A stretch of 6,476 nucleotides of DNA from JBFKUL01 sp041635755 (GCA_041635755.1 JBFKUL010000172.1:1-6476), one strand, 5' to 3'. Positions 1 to 5,592 are shown, numbered from the stretch's first letter. Program-made: numbers and translations. Notes: generated by a model not told the origin, from the letters alone.

Positions 1-1385
1 CCCATGCCCTGCCCGTACAACAGCGCAGTGATGCCCAGCATTTCGCGCATGCCGGGCCCGCCTTTGGGCCCCTCGTTGCGGATCACCAGGACCTCTCCAG
101 GCTTATAGCCTTTCTTTCTCACCACATCGGCACAGGCCTCCTCGGACTCGAATACCCGAGCCCGGCCATCGAACACCAGGGACTTCAGTCCCGCGACCTT
201 GATGAGTGCGCCGTCCGGACAAAGGTTGCCCTTCAGAACGACGATACCGCCCGAGGGCAGGATCGGTTCCTTGCGCACCACGTCGCCGTCGGCGCCGGGA
301 TGATCGTTCAGCTCGGACTCGAGCGTGGTGCCGAATAACGTCAGGCAATCGCCGTGCAACGCGCCGCGCCTGAGCAGTTCCTTGAGCACCGCATACACGC
401 CGCCGATCGCATGCAAATCCTTGGCGAGAAAACGACCACCGGGCTTCATGTCGGCGATGAGCGGCGTGCGCCGGGCGACGCGCGCGAAATCGTCCAGATC
501 GAACCGTATGCCCGCCTCGTGCGCGATCGCCGGGATGTGCAATCCCGCGTTGGTCGACCCGCCGGTAGCGGCAACCGCCGCACAGGCGTTCTCGAGGCTT
601 TTTCGCGTCACCAGCTCGCGCGGCAGCGGACCGCCACTCTTCAAAAGATCCATCACCACGCGCCCTGCTTCGCGCGCCTGTCCCGGTCGCTCCTTGGCCA
701 CGGCGGGCATGGTGGCCGAGCCCGGCAGCGCCAGGCCGAGCGTTTCCGAGACCATGGCCATCGTATTGGCGGTGAACTGGCCCGGGCAGGACCCCAGTGT
801 CGGCAGGCAGACGCGTTCCAGTTCGTCGAGCTCGCTCTGCGGCATGTCGCCCGCGAGCACCGCCCCGACCGCCTCGTAAGTGTCGAGCACGGTGACGTCG
901 CGATTGCGCCAGCGCCCCGGAAGCGCCGCGCCGCCGTAGACGAACACCGACGGCAGGTTCAGCCGCGTCATCGCCATCATCATGCCTGGCAACGTCTTGT
1001 CGCAACCGGCAAACGTTACCAGTGCGTCGTAAGCATGGCCGCGCGCGACCGCCTCGACGCCATCGGCGATCAGTTCTCGCGACACCAGCGAAAAGCGCAT
1101 GCCGCCATGACCCATCGACATCGAGTCCGCGACCGAGATCGAAGCAAAGTCGAACGGCACGCCCCCGGCCTCGCGAACGCCGGTACATGCTTCGCGAGCC
1201 AGCGCGCCAAGCAGCGCGTTACACGGCGTGACGCGGCCGTCGGTCGATGCCACGCCGACGAAAGGCCTGCCGATCTCGGCGTCCGAAAGCCCCAGCCCGC
1301 GGAGAAACGCGCGGTGTGGCGCTCGATCGAGGCCCTCCACCGTGATGCGAGAAGGCCAGATGGGAATCGTCTTTCGTTTCGACAT
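1..1385 (-). CDS. ilvD: IlvD/Edd-family dihydroxy-acid dehydratase, 3' end cut by window edge
   Basis: Reading from ATG at 1385 the frame stays open for 461 codons to the window edge, so the stop and roughly the last 100 residues (family usually 560-600) are missing. Family enzymes dehydrate 2,3-dihydroxy acids to 2-oxo acids in the cytoplasm, using an [2Fe-2S] cluster and Mg2+. The three expected cluster cysteines are visible: C55 in TPCN, C128 in AGCDKTLPGMM (with the Mg-side lysine K130) and C200 in GSCPGQFTANTMAM. GGSTN (275-279), the PDGA motif and EGPKGGPGMREM (438-449) also fit. Some positions differ from common DHADs: STDGRVTPCN rather than STW-type, GSCPG rather than GACGG, and RNEGPKGG rather than RYEGPKGG. 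It starts four bases after denD ends and has only a weak ribosome binding site, so translational coupling is likely. No other branched-chain amino acid gene is visible, so a sugar-acid dehydratase role is as plausible as isoleucine/valine synthesis. The family is certain; the substrate is inferred. Confidence 0.93.
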   Translation of the reverse strand, partial: MSKRKTIPIWPSRITVEGLDRAPHRAFLRGLGLSDAEIGRPFVGVASTDGRVTPCNALLGALAREACTGVREAGGVPFDFASISVADSMSMGHGGMRFSLVSRELIADGVEAVARGHAYDALVTFAGCDKTLPGMMMAMTRLNLPSVFVYGGAALPGRWRNRDVTVLDTYEAVGAVLAGDMPQSELDELERVCLPTLGSCPGQFTANTMAMVSETLGLALPGSATMPAVAKERPGQAREAGRVVMDLLKSGGPLPRELVTRKSLENACAAVAATGGSTNAGLHIPAIAHEAGIRFDLDDFARVARRTPLIADMKPGGRFLAKDLHAIGGVYAVLKELLRRGALHGDCLTLFGTTLESELNDHPGADGDVVRKEPILPSGGIVVLKGNLCPDGALIKVAGLKSLVFDGRARVFESEEACADVVRKKGYKPGEVLVIRNEGPKGGPGMREMLGITALLYGQGM

Positions 1386-1389
1386 GTCT

Positions 1390-2325
1390 TCAGTCCAAGT
1401 GTGCCAGGTAATCGGCGACGATCGCGTCGATATTCTCGTCGTGGCGAAAGCCGAGCGCGGCGGCGCGGCGCGACCGCGTAGCCCGCGGCACGCTGTCGAT
1501 GATCGCCTGAATGGTCGCGTCCGGCGCGAAGCGGACCTGGCCGAGCGGGCGCTTGCCGCCGGCGCGGTAGGCCGCCTCCAGCATTTCCCGAGCCTCGACC
1601 GCAATGCCGGTAAGCAGCACCGTTCGGTCGTGTCCAAGTGAATCCCGCGGCAGCTCGGCCGCGTGCACCAGCGCATCGATCACGCGCCCAAGCGAGAGGC
1701 ACGCCATGCGAGTCTGCGGACGCACCGGGCAGGTGTAATGGCGACCCGCAAGCGGCTCGCGCACCAGCGCGCTCGCCCATCCCGACACCGCAGTATTCGC
1801 CGTGCCTGGGCGCACCATGACGGTTGGCAACCGGAGCGTGCGGCCGTCGATGAAGCCGCGGCGCGTGTAATCGTTGATCAGGATCTCGCAGACCAGTTTC
1901 TGCGCGCCATAGGAAATGCGCGGTAGGGCCGGCGTATCGTCGGTGACCGGATCGGGCAGCGTGCCGCCGTAGACCGCGATGGACGAGGCGAACACGAACA
2001 CCGGGCAGTGTCCCGCGATGCGGCTCGACTCGAGCAGGTCGCGGCTTGCGTCGAGGTTGACCTTGTTGCCGAGCTCGAAGTTCTGCTCGGCGCCTCCCGA
2101 AACGAGCGATGCGAGATGAAACACGACGTCCACGTCCTTATCGACAAGCGAGCGGGCAAATCGCGGATACGCAATGTTGCCGACGTGCGCCACGACTTTC
2201 GACGATGAAGCCTGCGGCTTCTGTTGGTCGACCGCAAGCACTGCGCTTACGTCGTCGTGCTGCGAAAGCCGGCGGACCAGAGCGCTGCCGATGAAGCCGG
2301 CCGCGCCCGTGACGAGAACCTTCAT
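1390..2325 (-). CDS. denD: DenD-like NAD-dependent D-erythronate dehydrogenase (extended SDR)
   Basis: A 311-residue extended short-chain dehydrogenase/reductase. The Rossmann motif TGAAGFIG is at residues 6-13, and an acidic residue at the end of strand 2 (AVD, D33) favours NAD over NADP. The catalytic set is S114/S115 with Y139-GAQ-K143. The segments VNLDASRDLLE, ITDYTRRGF-like NDYTRRGFIDGR (151-162), LRLPTVMVRPG (165-174) and REPLAG (189-194) match the D-erythronate dehydrogenase group, which oxidises D-erythronate to a keto acid in four-carbon acid-sugar catabolism. Length is normal and the last residue is followed by TGA at 1392-1390. The start is set by a strong ribosome binding site just upstream. 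It leads a two-gene unit with the IlvD-family gene. The usual erythronate partners (OtnK kinase, OtnI isomerase, OtnC aldolase) are not in the window, so the true substrate may be another aldonic or hydroxy acid. Confidence 0.87.
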   Translation of the reverse strand: MKVLVTGAAGFIGSALVRRLSQHDDVSAVLAVDQQKPQASSSKVVAHVGNIAYPRFARSLVDKDVDVVFHLASLVSGGAEQNFELGNKVNLDASRDLLESSRIAGHCPVFVFASSIAVYGGTLPDPVTDDTPALPRISYGAQKLVCEILINDYTRRGFIDGRTLRLPTVMVRPGTANTAVSGWASALVREPLAGRHYTCPVRPQTRMACLSLGRVIDALVHAAELPRDSLGHDRTVLLTGIAVEAREMLEAAYRAGGKRPLGQVRFAPDATIQAIIDSVPRATRSRRAAALGFRHDENIDAIVADYLAHLD

Positions 2326-2336
2326 CCTCCTCCTCT
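2326..2336 (-). promoter_or_regulatory. Strong Shine-Dalgarno sequence for denD
   Basis: On the minus strand the bases immediately before the ATG read AGAGGAGGAGG. This is a near-ideal anti-16S match that overlaps itself in two registers and fixes the denD start at 2325. Confidence 0.8.
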
Positions 2337-2402
2337 GCGCCCCGATGCCTTCCCGAGCGGACCGATCTGCGGAACCGGCAAGCGTGCCACCAAAAAGTTT
2401 GA

Positions 2403-2408
2403 ATTATC
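2403..2408 (-). promoter_or_regulatory. Possible -10 box for the denD-ilvD unit
   Basis: GATAAT on the minus strand matches five of six bases of the sigma-70 -10 consensus and lies in the only AT-rich patch (about 2391-2408) of the divergent intergenic region. It would start transcription near 2396, giving a leader of about 70 bases. No good -35 hexamer sits 17 bases upstream, so the promoter would be weak or activator-dependent. Confidence 0.3.
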
Positions 2409-2450
2409 TCCCGTGAGCTGGCTCCGGCGCATTCCGCGATCGCAGGCCGA

Positions 2451-2474
2451 CGAGCGGCAGCGGAACTCCGCTCG
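2451..2474. repeat. 7-bp inverted repeat between divergent genes
   Basis: CGAGCGG at 2451-2457 and CCGCTCG at 2468-2474 are perfect inverted copies around a 10-base spacer. The element lies about 75 bases before the RdhA-like start and upstream of the possible denD -10 box, where an operator for either divergent unit would be expected. There is no T-run, so it is unlikely to be a terminator. It could also be chance in GC-rich DNA. Confidence 0.35.
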
Positions 2475-2549
2475 CCGAGACTGGACCCGTGCCGATTCTC
2501 TGTGCTACAAGCCGCACCATGCGGACCGCGAGGTTCGACAAGGATCCCC

Positions 2550-3521
2550 ATGACGCGCAAGCTTCAGCCGTTCGTGCCCAAACCGGAGCAGATGGCGCTT
2601 TGGCCCGAGGTCTCGGGCAACGCCATCAATGGTCTGGGCGAAGCAGCACGTCGCCGCGCCAGCCCGATCTATTGGCATCATCCGGACGCGACACCGCACG
2701 GCCCGCTGCAGCGCTGGTTCTACGCGCAGAACCCCAACGATTTCGTGGCCCAGGCAAGAGCCTACCGCCAGAAGATCATCGACATGCCGCTCTCCGCGCT
2801 CGCTGCTCAGCGCATCGAGATGAGCGCCGAGCAATGGACGAAAAATGTCAAGGAAGTCGCCATCGCGAATGGCGCCGATATCGTCGGGCTCACGCGTATG
2901 CGCCAGGATTGGGTGTTCGAGGGCCACGAAGTAAAGCAAGGCTGGATCGTCGTGCTCGGCGTGGCGCATGACTACGAGCAGATCCGGACAGCACCACGTG
3001 CACAGGCGGCAGCCGAAGTCGTGCGCCAGTATGCGCGCGGCAACCAGGCCGCCAAAGGTCTTGCATCCTGGATTCGGGAACGCGGGCACGACGCCTTGCC
3101 GCACGGCGGCCCGATGGCAGGCCCGATCGTACTGATTCCAGCGGCGATCGAATGCGGCTTCGGCGAGCTTGGCAAGCACGGCTCGATCATTCACCGTCGG
3201 CTCGGCGCGAGCTTTCGCCTTGCTTCGGTACTCACCGACATCCCGCTCGTCGCCGATGCGCCTGACGTGTTCGGCGGAGACGAGTTCTGCCTGAATTGCA
3301 GGGTATGCAGCGACGCCTGTCCACCGGATGCCATTTTCGAGAACAAGCAGCTCGTTCGAGGGGAGGCGAAGTGGTACGTCGACTTCGACAAATGCCTGCC
3401 TTACTTCAACGAGCACATGGGCTGCGCGATCTGTGTTGCGGTGTGCCCGTGGAGCAGGCCCGGGGTCGCCGAAAACCTGGTGGCCAAGATGGCGCGCCGG
3501 CGCGCCAACGGGCCCGCTTGA
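2550..3521 (+). CDS. RdhA/QueG-superfamily iron-sulfur protein (cytoplasmic reductive-dehalogenase-like)
   Basis: 323 residues from ATG at 2550, chosen for AAGGA at 2540-2544 (an in-frame GTG at 2502 has no ribosome binding site). Residues about 90-235 resemble the corrinoid-binding fold of reductive dehalogenases: a YARG...LASWIRERGH stretch (161-180), IPAAIECGFGELGKHG (196-211) and FRLASVLTDIPL (222-233). Two [4Fe-4S] motifs follow: C247-x2-C250-x2-C253-x3-C257-P and C282-x9-C292-x2-C295-x3-C299-P. KWYVDFDKC just before the second motif is typical of RdhA rather than of epoxyqueuosine reductase. Unlike respiratory RdhA (about 450-500 residues) it has no Tat signal. No hydrophobic rdhB anchor gene follows, and no flavin/ferredoxin reductase domain is fused as in catabolic NADPH-dependent types. 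The family is seen directly; corrinoid use and dehalogenation are inferred. It could reduce another substrate. It appears monocistronic and is divergent from denD. Confidence 0.82.
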   Translation: MTRKLQPFVPKPEQMALWPEVSGNAINGLGEAARRRASPIYWHHPDATPHGPLQRWFYAQNPNDFVAQARAYRQKIIDMPLSALAAQRIEMSAEQWTKNVKEVAIANGADIVGLTRMRQDWVFEGHEVKQGWIVVLGVAHDYEQIRTAPRAQAAAEVVRQYARGNQAAKGLASWIRERGHDALPHGGPMAGPIVLIPAAIECGFGELGKHGSIIHRRLGASFRLASVLTDIPLVADAPDVFGGDEFCLNCRVCSDACPPDAIFENKQLVRGEAKWYVDFDKCLPYFNEHMGCAICVAVCPWSRPGVAENLVAKMARRRANGPA

Positions 3522-3559
3522 ACCGCGGCGCGTGCTCGATCACCCTTTTGCGCGCCCAC

Positions 3560-3588
3560 TTGCCAACTTCTGCCGCGCATCGCATTAT
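3560..3588 (+). promoter_or_regulatory. Putative sigma-70 promoter of the cold-shock gene
   Basis: TTGCCA at 3560-3565 (five of six to TTGACA) and CATTAT at 3583-3588 (four of six to TATAAT) are separated by exactly 17 bases in an otherwise GC-rich intergenic region. Transcription would start near 3595, giving a leader of about 120 bases, in line with the long 5' leaders of cspA-type mRNAs. Not verified experimentally. Confidence 0.45.
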
Positions 3589-3606
3589 TCGCCCGGTCGA
3601 ACTCCC

Positions 3607-3640
3607 ACTGGGTCGGTCCGGGCATAGTCCCGGCGCCAGT
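3607..3640 (+). promoter_or_regulatory. Stem-loop in the predicted cspA leader
   Basis: ACTGG (3607-3611) pairs with CCAGT (3636-3640), and inside it CCGGG (3618-3622) pairs with CCCGG (3629-3633) around the loop CATAGT. This gives a two-tier hairpin a dozen bases after the predicted transcription start. A second ACTGG at 3642-3646 makes the palindrome CCAGTCACTGG. Long structured leaders control cspA mRNA stability and translation by temperature in Escherichia coli; a similar role here is inference. Confidence 0.4.
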
Positions 3641-3715
3641 CACTGGTCATTCCCATGGATGGTTTGATGCCGGGCGCATTTTCGCGCGCGGCAATGCAGG
3701 ACGCGGAGGACATCA

Positions 3716-3922
3716 ATGCCAACAGGCACCGTCAAGTTCTTTAACACCACCAAGGGCTTCGGCTTCATTCAGCCCGACGACGGCTCGAAGGACGTCTTTG
3801 TGCACATCTCGGCCGTGGAGCGCTCCGGTCTTGGAACGCTCAGCGAGAAGCAAAAGGTTTCGTTCGATCTGGAAAAAGGACGCGACGGCCGCGTTTCCGC
3901 GGTAAATCTGAAGGCAGTCTGA
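3716..3922 (+). CDS. cspA: Cold-shock domain protein, CspA family
   Basis: 68 residues, the normal length for a single cold-shock domain. RNP1 is KGFGFI (13-18) and RNP2 is VFVHIS (27-32), the aromatic and basic surfaces that bind single-stranded RNA and DNA. Family members act as RNA chaperones that melt secondary structure during cold or stress. The start ATG follows GGAGGA (3705-3710) with a five-base gap. Phrases such as FFNTTKGFGFIQPDDGSKDVFVHISAVERSG resemble, from memory, the type common in Alphaproteobacteria more than the WFN-type CspA of enterics. It precedes infA by 93 bases on the same strand, and both products act around translation initiation, so co-regulation is plausible. Gene symbol is generic: genomes usually carry several csp paralogues and the exact one cannot be assigned. 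Confidence 0.95.
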   Translation: MPTGTVKFFNTTKGFGFIQPDDGSKDVFVHISAVERSGLGTLSEKQKVSFDLEKGRDGRVSAVNLKAV

Positions 3923-3942
3923 CGATCCGGCATCGGGGCGAG

Positions 3943-3982
3943 GCGCCCTTGGCGGCGCGCGTGCGGGCCGCGCGAAGGGCGC
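3943..3982 (+). other. GC-rich hairpin between cspA and infA
   Basis: GCGCCCTT (3943-3950) pairs with AAGGGCGC (3975-3982), and CGCGCG (3956-3961) pairs with CGCGCG (3969-3974) around the loop TGCGGGC, with GGCGG bulged on the left. The structure starts about 20 bases after the cspA stop. There is no T-run, so it is not a classical intrinsic terminator. It could slow 3' exonucleases, attenuate read-through into infA or mark a processing site. Confidence 0.5.
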
Positions 3983-4015
3983 GAGCGCGCTGACCTTTCA
4001 AACAGGAATCCCTAG

Positions 4016-4291
4016 GTGGCGAAGGAAGAATCGATCGAAATGGAAGGGGTGGTGAGCGAGGTGCTCCCCGACACCAAATTCCGCGTCACGCTGGACAACG
4101 GCGTGGACGTCACCGCTTATGTCTCCGGCAAGATGCGCAAGCACCGCATCCGTATCCTTGCCGGCGACAAGGTTACGGTGGAAATGACCCCGTACGACCT
4201 GACCCGAGCGCGCATCAGCTTCCGTCACAAGGACGAGCGCGCGCCCATGTCGACGCAGCGGCGGCGCCCGCCGCAACATCGCCGGCGCTGA
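4016..4291 (+). CDS. infA: Translation initiation factor IF-1 (betaproteobacterial second-copy type)
   Basis: 91 residues from a GTG start at 4016, placed by AGGAA (4004-4008) seven bases upstream and by the near-universal MAKEE N-terminus. IF-1 is an OB-fold protein that binds the 30S A site with IF-2 and IF-3. Characteristic stretches are GVVSEVLPDTKFRVTLDNG, GKMRKHRIRILAGDKV (residues about 38-53) and VEMTPYDLTRARISFRHKDER. Ordinary IF-1 is 72 residues; this one adds an arginine-rich tail ending in RRRPPQHRRR, the form known from the extra infA copy of Betaproteobacteria. The main copy, usually in the ribosomal-protein operon near rpmJ, would lie elsewhere. It sits 93 bases downstream of the cold-shock gene, separated by a GC-rich hairpin. 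The basic tail may add RNA contacts; that is inference. Confidence 0.95.
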   Translation: MAKEESIEMEGVVSEVLPDTKFRVTLDNGVDVTAYVSGKMRKHRIRILAGDKVTVEMTPYDLTRARISFRHKDERAPMSTQRRRPPQHRRR

Positions 4292-4299
4292 AGCCGGCG
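4280..4299 (+). other. Hairpin spanning the infA stop codon
   Basis: CGCCGGC (4280-4286) pairs perfectly with GCCGGCG (4293-4299) around GCTGAA, so the TGA stop at 4289-4291 lies in the loop. There is no T-run, so it may serve as a 3' end stabiliser or a factor-dependent end rather than an intrinsic terminator. A small CAAGG-GCA-CCTTG hairpin follows at 4326-4338 before the convergent cyclase gene. Confidence 0.45.
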
Positions 4300-4407
4300 C
4301 TCCGCCACCTCTTGCCGGTACGAAACAAGGGCACCTTGCCGCGCCGGTAGCTCGTCGGTCGAGGGTTCAGGTCTGCCTCATGACGCGGGCTGAGCGTACG
4401 GCGTGGG

Positions 4408-5304
4408 TCATTCGACGATCGCAAAGGCGTTGACCGCCGCCCCCGTCATGCCGCGAAGTCGCGGCGGATTGAGTACCAGGGCGAACTCGTACTTCTTGCG
4501 CGCCGCCAACGCTTGCGACAGCTCTTCCAGATTCATGTTCTCCACGATGTAGATGCCGTGGTTCGCGATCAAAATGCGGTGGCACGGAAAATTCGTTCCC
4601 TTCTCGGGAAACACGTCGTAAGTCAGCTGGTCGGCACCGGAAAGAAAGATCTTCTTCGCGGCGAGCCAGTTCGCTGCGCCTTCGCCTGGACCGGGACGCA
4701 GGCCCATGTACTTCGCCTTGTCGCCCCAATGCTTGCCGAACCCGGTGCGGATCAGCACCGAATCGCCGGCACGAATTTCGACCCCCTGCGCCTTTGCGGT
4801 GGCCTCAAGATCGGCAGCAGTGATCTCGTAACCCGGCGCGAGAATCTCCACGCCTTTGTAGCGGGCTACGTCGAGCAGTACCCCACGGTTGACGTAGCGC
4901 TCCTTCGGATAGCTTTCGATGCCAAGCGCCAGCAATCCGTTCGGTGCTTCGTTTTCCTCTGCCAAGAGGCCGCCAAACAGCTTGCCAGCGTGGCTGATGT
5001 GCCCGAGCGCGTCGATGGTCGGCGCGCCATGCTGCCCGCTGAAGAACATCATGTCTGCCGCAAAGGCAATCTCCGGAATCCAGCCTTTGGTCTGCTTGTG
5101 CGTGTTCACGAGCGACGCGGCAAAGGGTGGATTGAACGGCAGCAGGGGCGAACGGGCGTCCCAGATGAAGTTCAGATCAACCACCTTGGCCGATTGCAGA
5201 GTGCGCAAAAGATCGGCCTGTGCGAGCACGGCGGGCGCGCCCGTGAGGACCGCCGCAGCCAACGCCACGCGCGCAACGATTCCGACAATTCGCTGAATGC
5301 TCAT
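4408..5304 (-). CDS. Exported cyclase-family (kynurenine-formamidase-like) metal-dependent hydrolase
   Basis: 298 residues from ATG at 5304, just after a purine-rich ribosome binding site (GGGAGGGG at 5308-5315). An in-frame ATG at 5376 would add 24 residues ahead of the signal peptide and was rejected. Residues 1-28 form a Sec signal: positive start, hydrophobic 13-27, cleavage likely at AVLA-QAD, so the enzyme acts in the periplasm. The mature part is a cyclase-fold hydrolase (PF04199-like), a family that opens amide, lactam or lactone rings. Support comes from RGVLLDVARYKG (140-151), SVLIRTGFG (182-190), H242-R and GIYIVEN with E255. The usual metal motif HxGTHxDxxxH reads H92-GAPT-I-D98-ALG-H102, so the second histidine is a threonine (T96). 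The substrate is unknown. The gene appears monocistronic and converges on infA. Confidence 0.85.
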   Translation of the reverse strand: MSIQRIVGIVARVALAAAVLTGAPAVLAQADLLRTLQSAKVVDLNFIWDARSPLLPFNPPFAASLVNTHKQTKGWIPEIAFAADMMFFSGQHGAPTIDALGHISHAGKLFGGLLAEENEAPNGLLALGIESYPKERYVNRGVLLDVARYKGVEILAPGYEITAADLEATAKAQGVEIRAGDSVLIRTGFGKHWGDKAKYMGLRPGPGEGAANWLAAKKIFLSGADQLTYDVFPEKGTNFPCHRILIANHGIYIVENMNLEELSQALAARKKYEFALVLNPPRLRGMTGAAVNAFAIVE

Positions 5305-5592
5305 GATCCCCTCCCTCTCTGCACAGTTGAACCCAAACCTCCTCCTATTGCACCACTGCACGATGCGGACAATCAAGGGGAATTAAGGGTGCCGAGATGC
5401 AGGAACCCCCTGCGCACTGCGTAGGTCCGCTAATGCGGCGCGCCCGGACCCATTCAAACCTCCGGCCCTCTTCTTTGTTGGCGCTGCAGTAACATCCGCT
5501 TACGATCGAGCGTGGACATTCAGGAAGCTAAAAGCACCCCGCCGAGATGGCGTCTGTTCAAGCGCTCCCGAGCAGGACAAGGCTGTTGCGGG
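5305..5592. other. Intergenic region upstream of the cyclase gene
   Basis: 288 bases with no convincing gene on either strand. On the minus strand there is a second Shine-Dalgarno-like tract (AGGAGGAGG, 5338-5346), followed four bases after its AGGAGG core by a TTG-initiated 11-codon frame whose TGA overlaps the cyclase ATG. GCAGG/CCTGC (5399-5403 and 5409-5413) and GGTCCG/CGGACC (5424-5429 and 5445-5450) are short inverted repeats. A TTGATT-like -35 with TGCAAT 18 bases on is a weak minus-strand promoter candidate. CGCC/GGCG at 5540-5552 followed on the minus strand by GCTTTTAGC is a poor terminator candidate for the lipoprotein gene. Confidence 0.4.

Noticed and set aside
103..1188. Long minus-strand open frame inside the IlvD-family gene
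   Set aside because: It is arginine-rich, has no recognisable domain and overlaps the well-supported dehydratase frame; it is an off-frame artefact of high GC.
354..1481. 375-codon plus-strand open frame antisense to ilvD and the denD end
   Set aside because: It has low-complexity His/Arg/Ala composition and no family resemblance, and it spans two genes on the opposite strand.
2377..2393. Sigma-54-like motif TGGCACGCTTGC on the minus strand upstream of denD
   Set aside because: The spacing between the GG and GC elements is three bases too short for a -24/-12 promoter.
2505..3416. 303-codon minus-strand open frame opposite the RdhA-like gene
   Set aside because: The plus strand encodes a recognisable protein with eight motif cysteines; the antisense frame has no motif and no ribosome binding site.
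3491..3506. Tandem GGCGCGCC palindromes as a repeat element
   Set aside because: They encode part of the arginine/alanine-rich C-terminus of the RdhA-like protein and are expected in GC-rich coding sequence.
3527..3556. GGCGCG/CGCGCC inverted repeat after the RdhA-like gene as a terminator
   Set aside because: The loop is 18 bases and no T-run follows the right arm, so an intrinsic terminator is not supported.
5305..5376. 24-residue N-terminal extension of the cyclase from ATG at 5376
   Set aside because: It would bury the signal peptide, and the downstream ATG has a strong, well-placed ribosome binding site.
4513..5424. 303-codon plus-strand open frame opposite the cyclase gene
   Set aside because: The minus strand has a signal peptide, a strong ribosome binding site and family motifs; the opposite frame has none.
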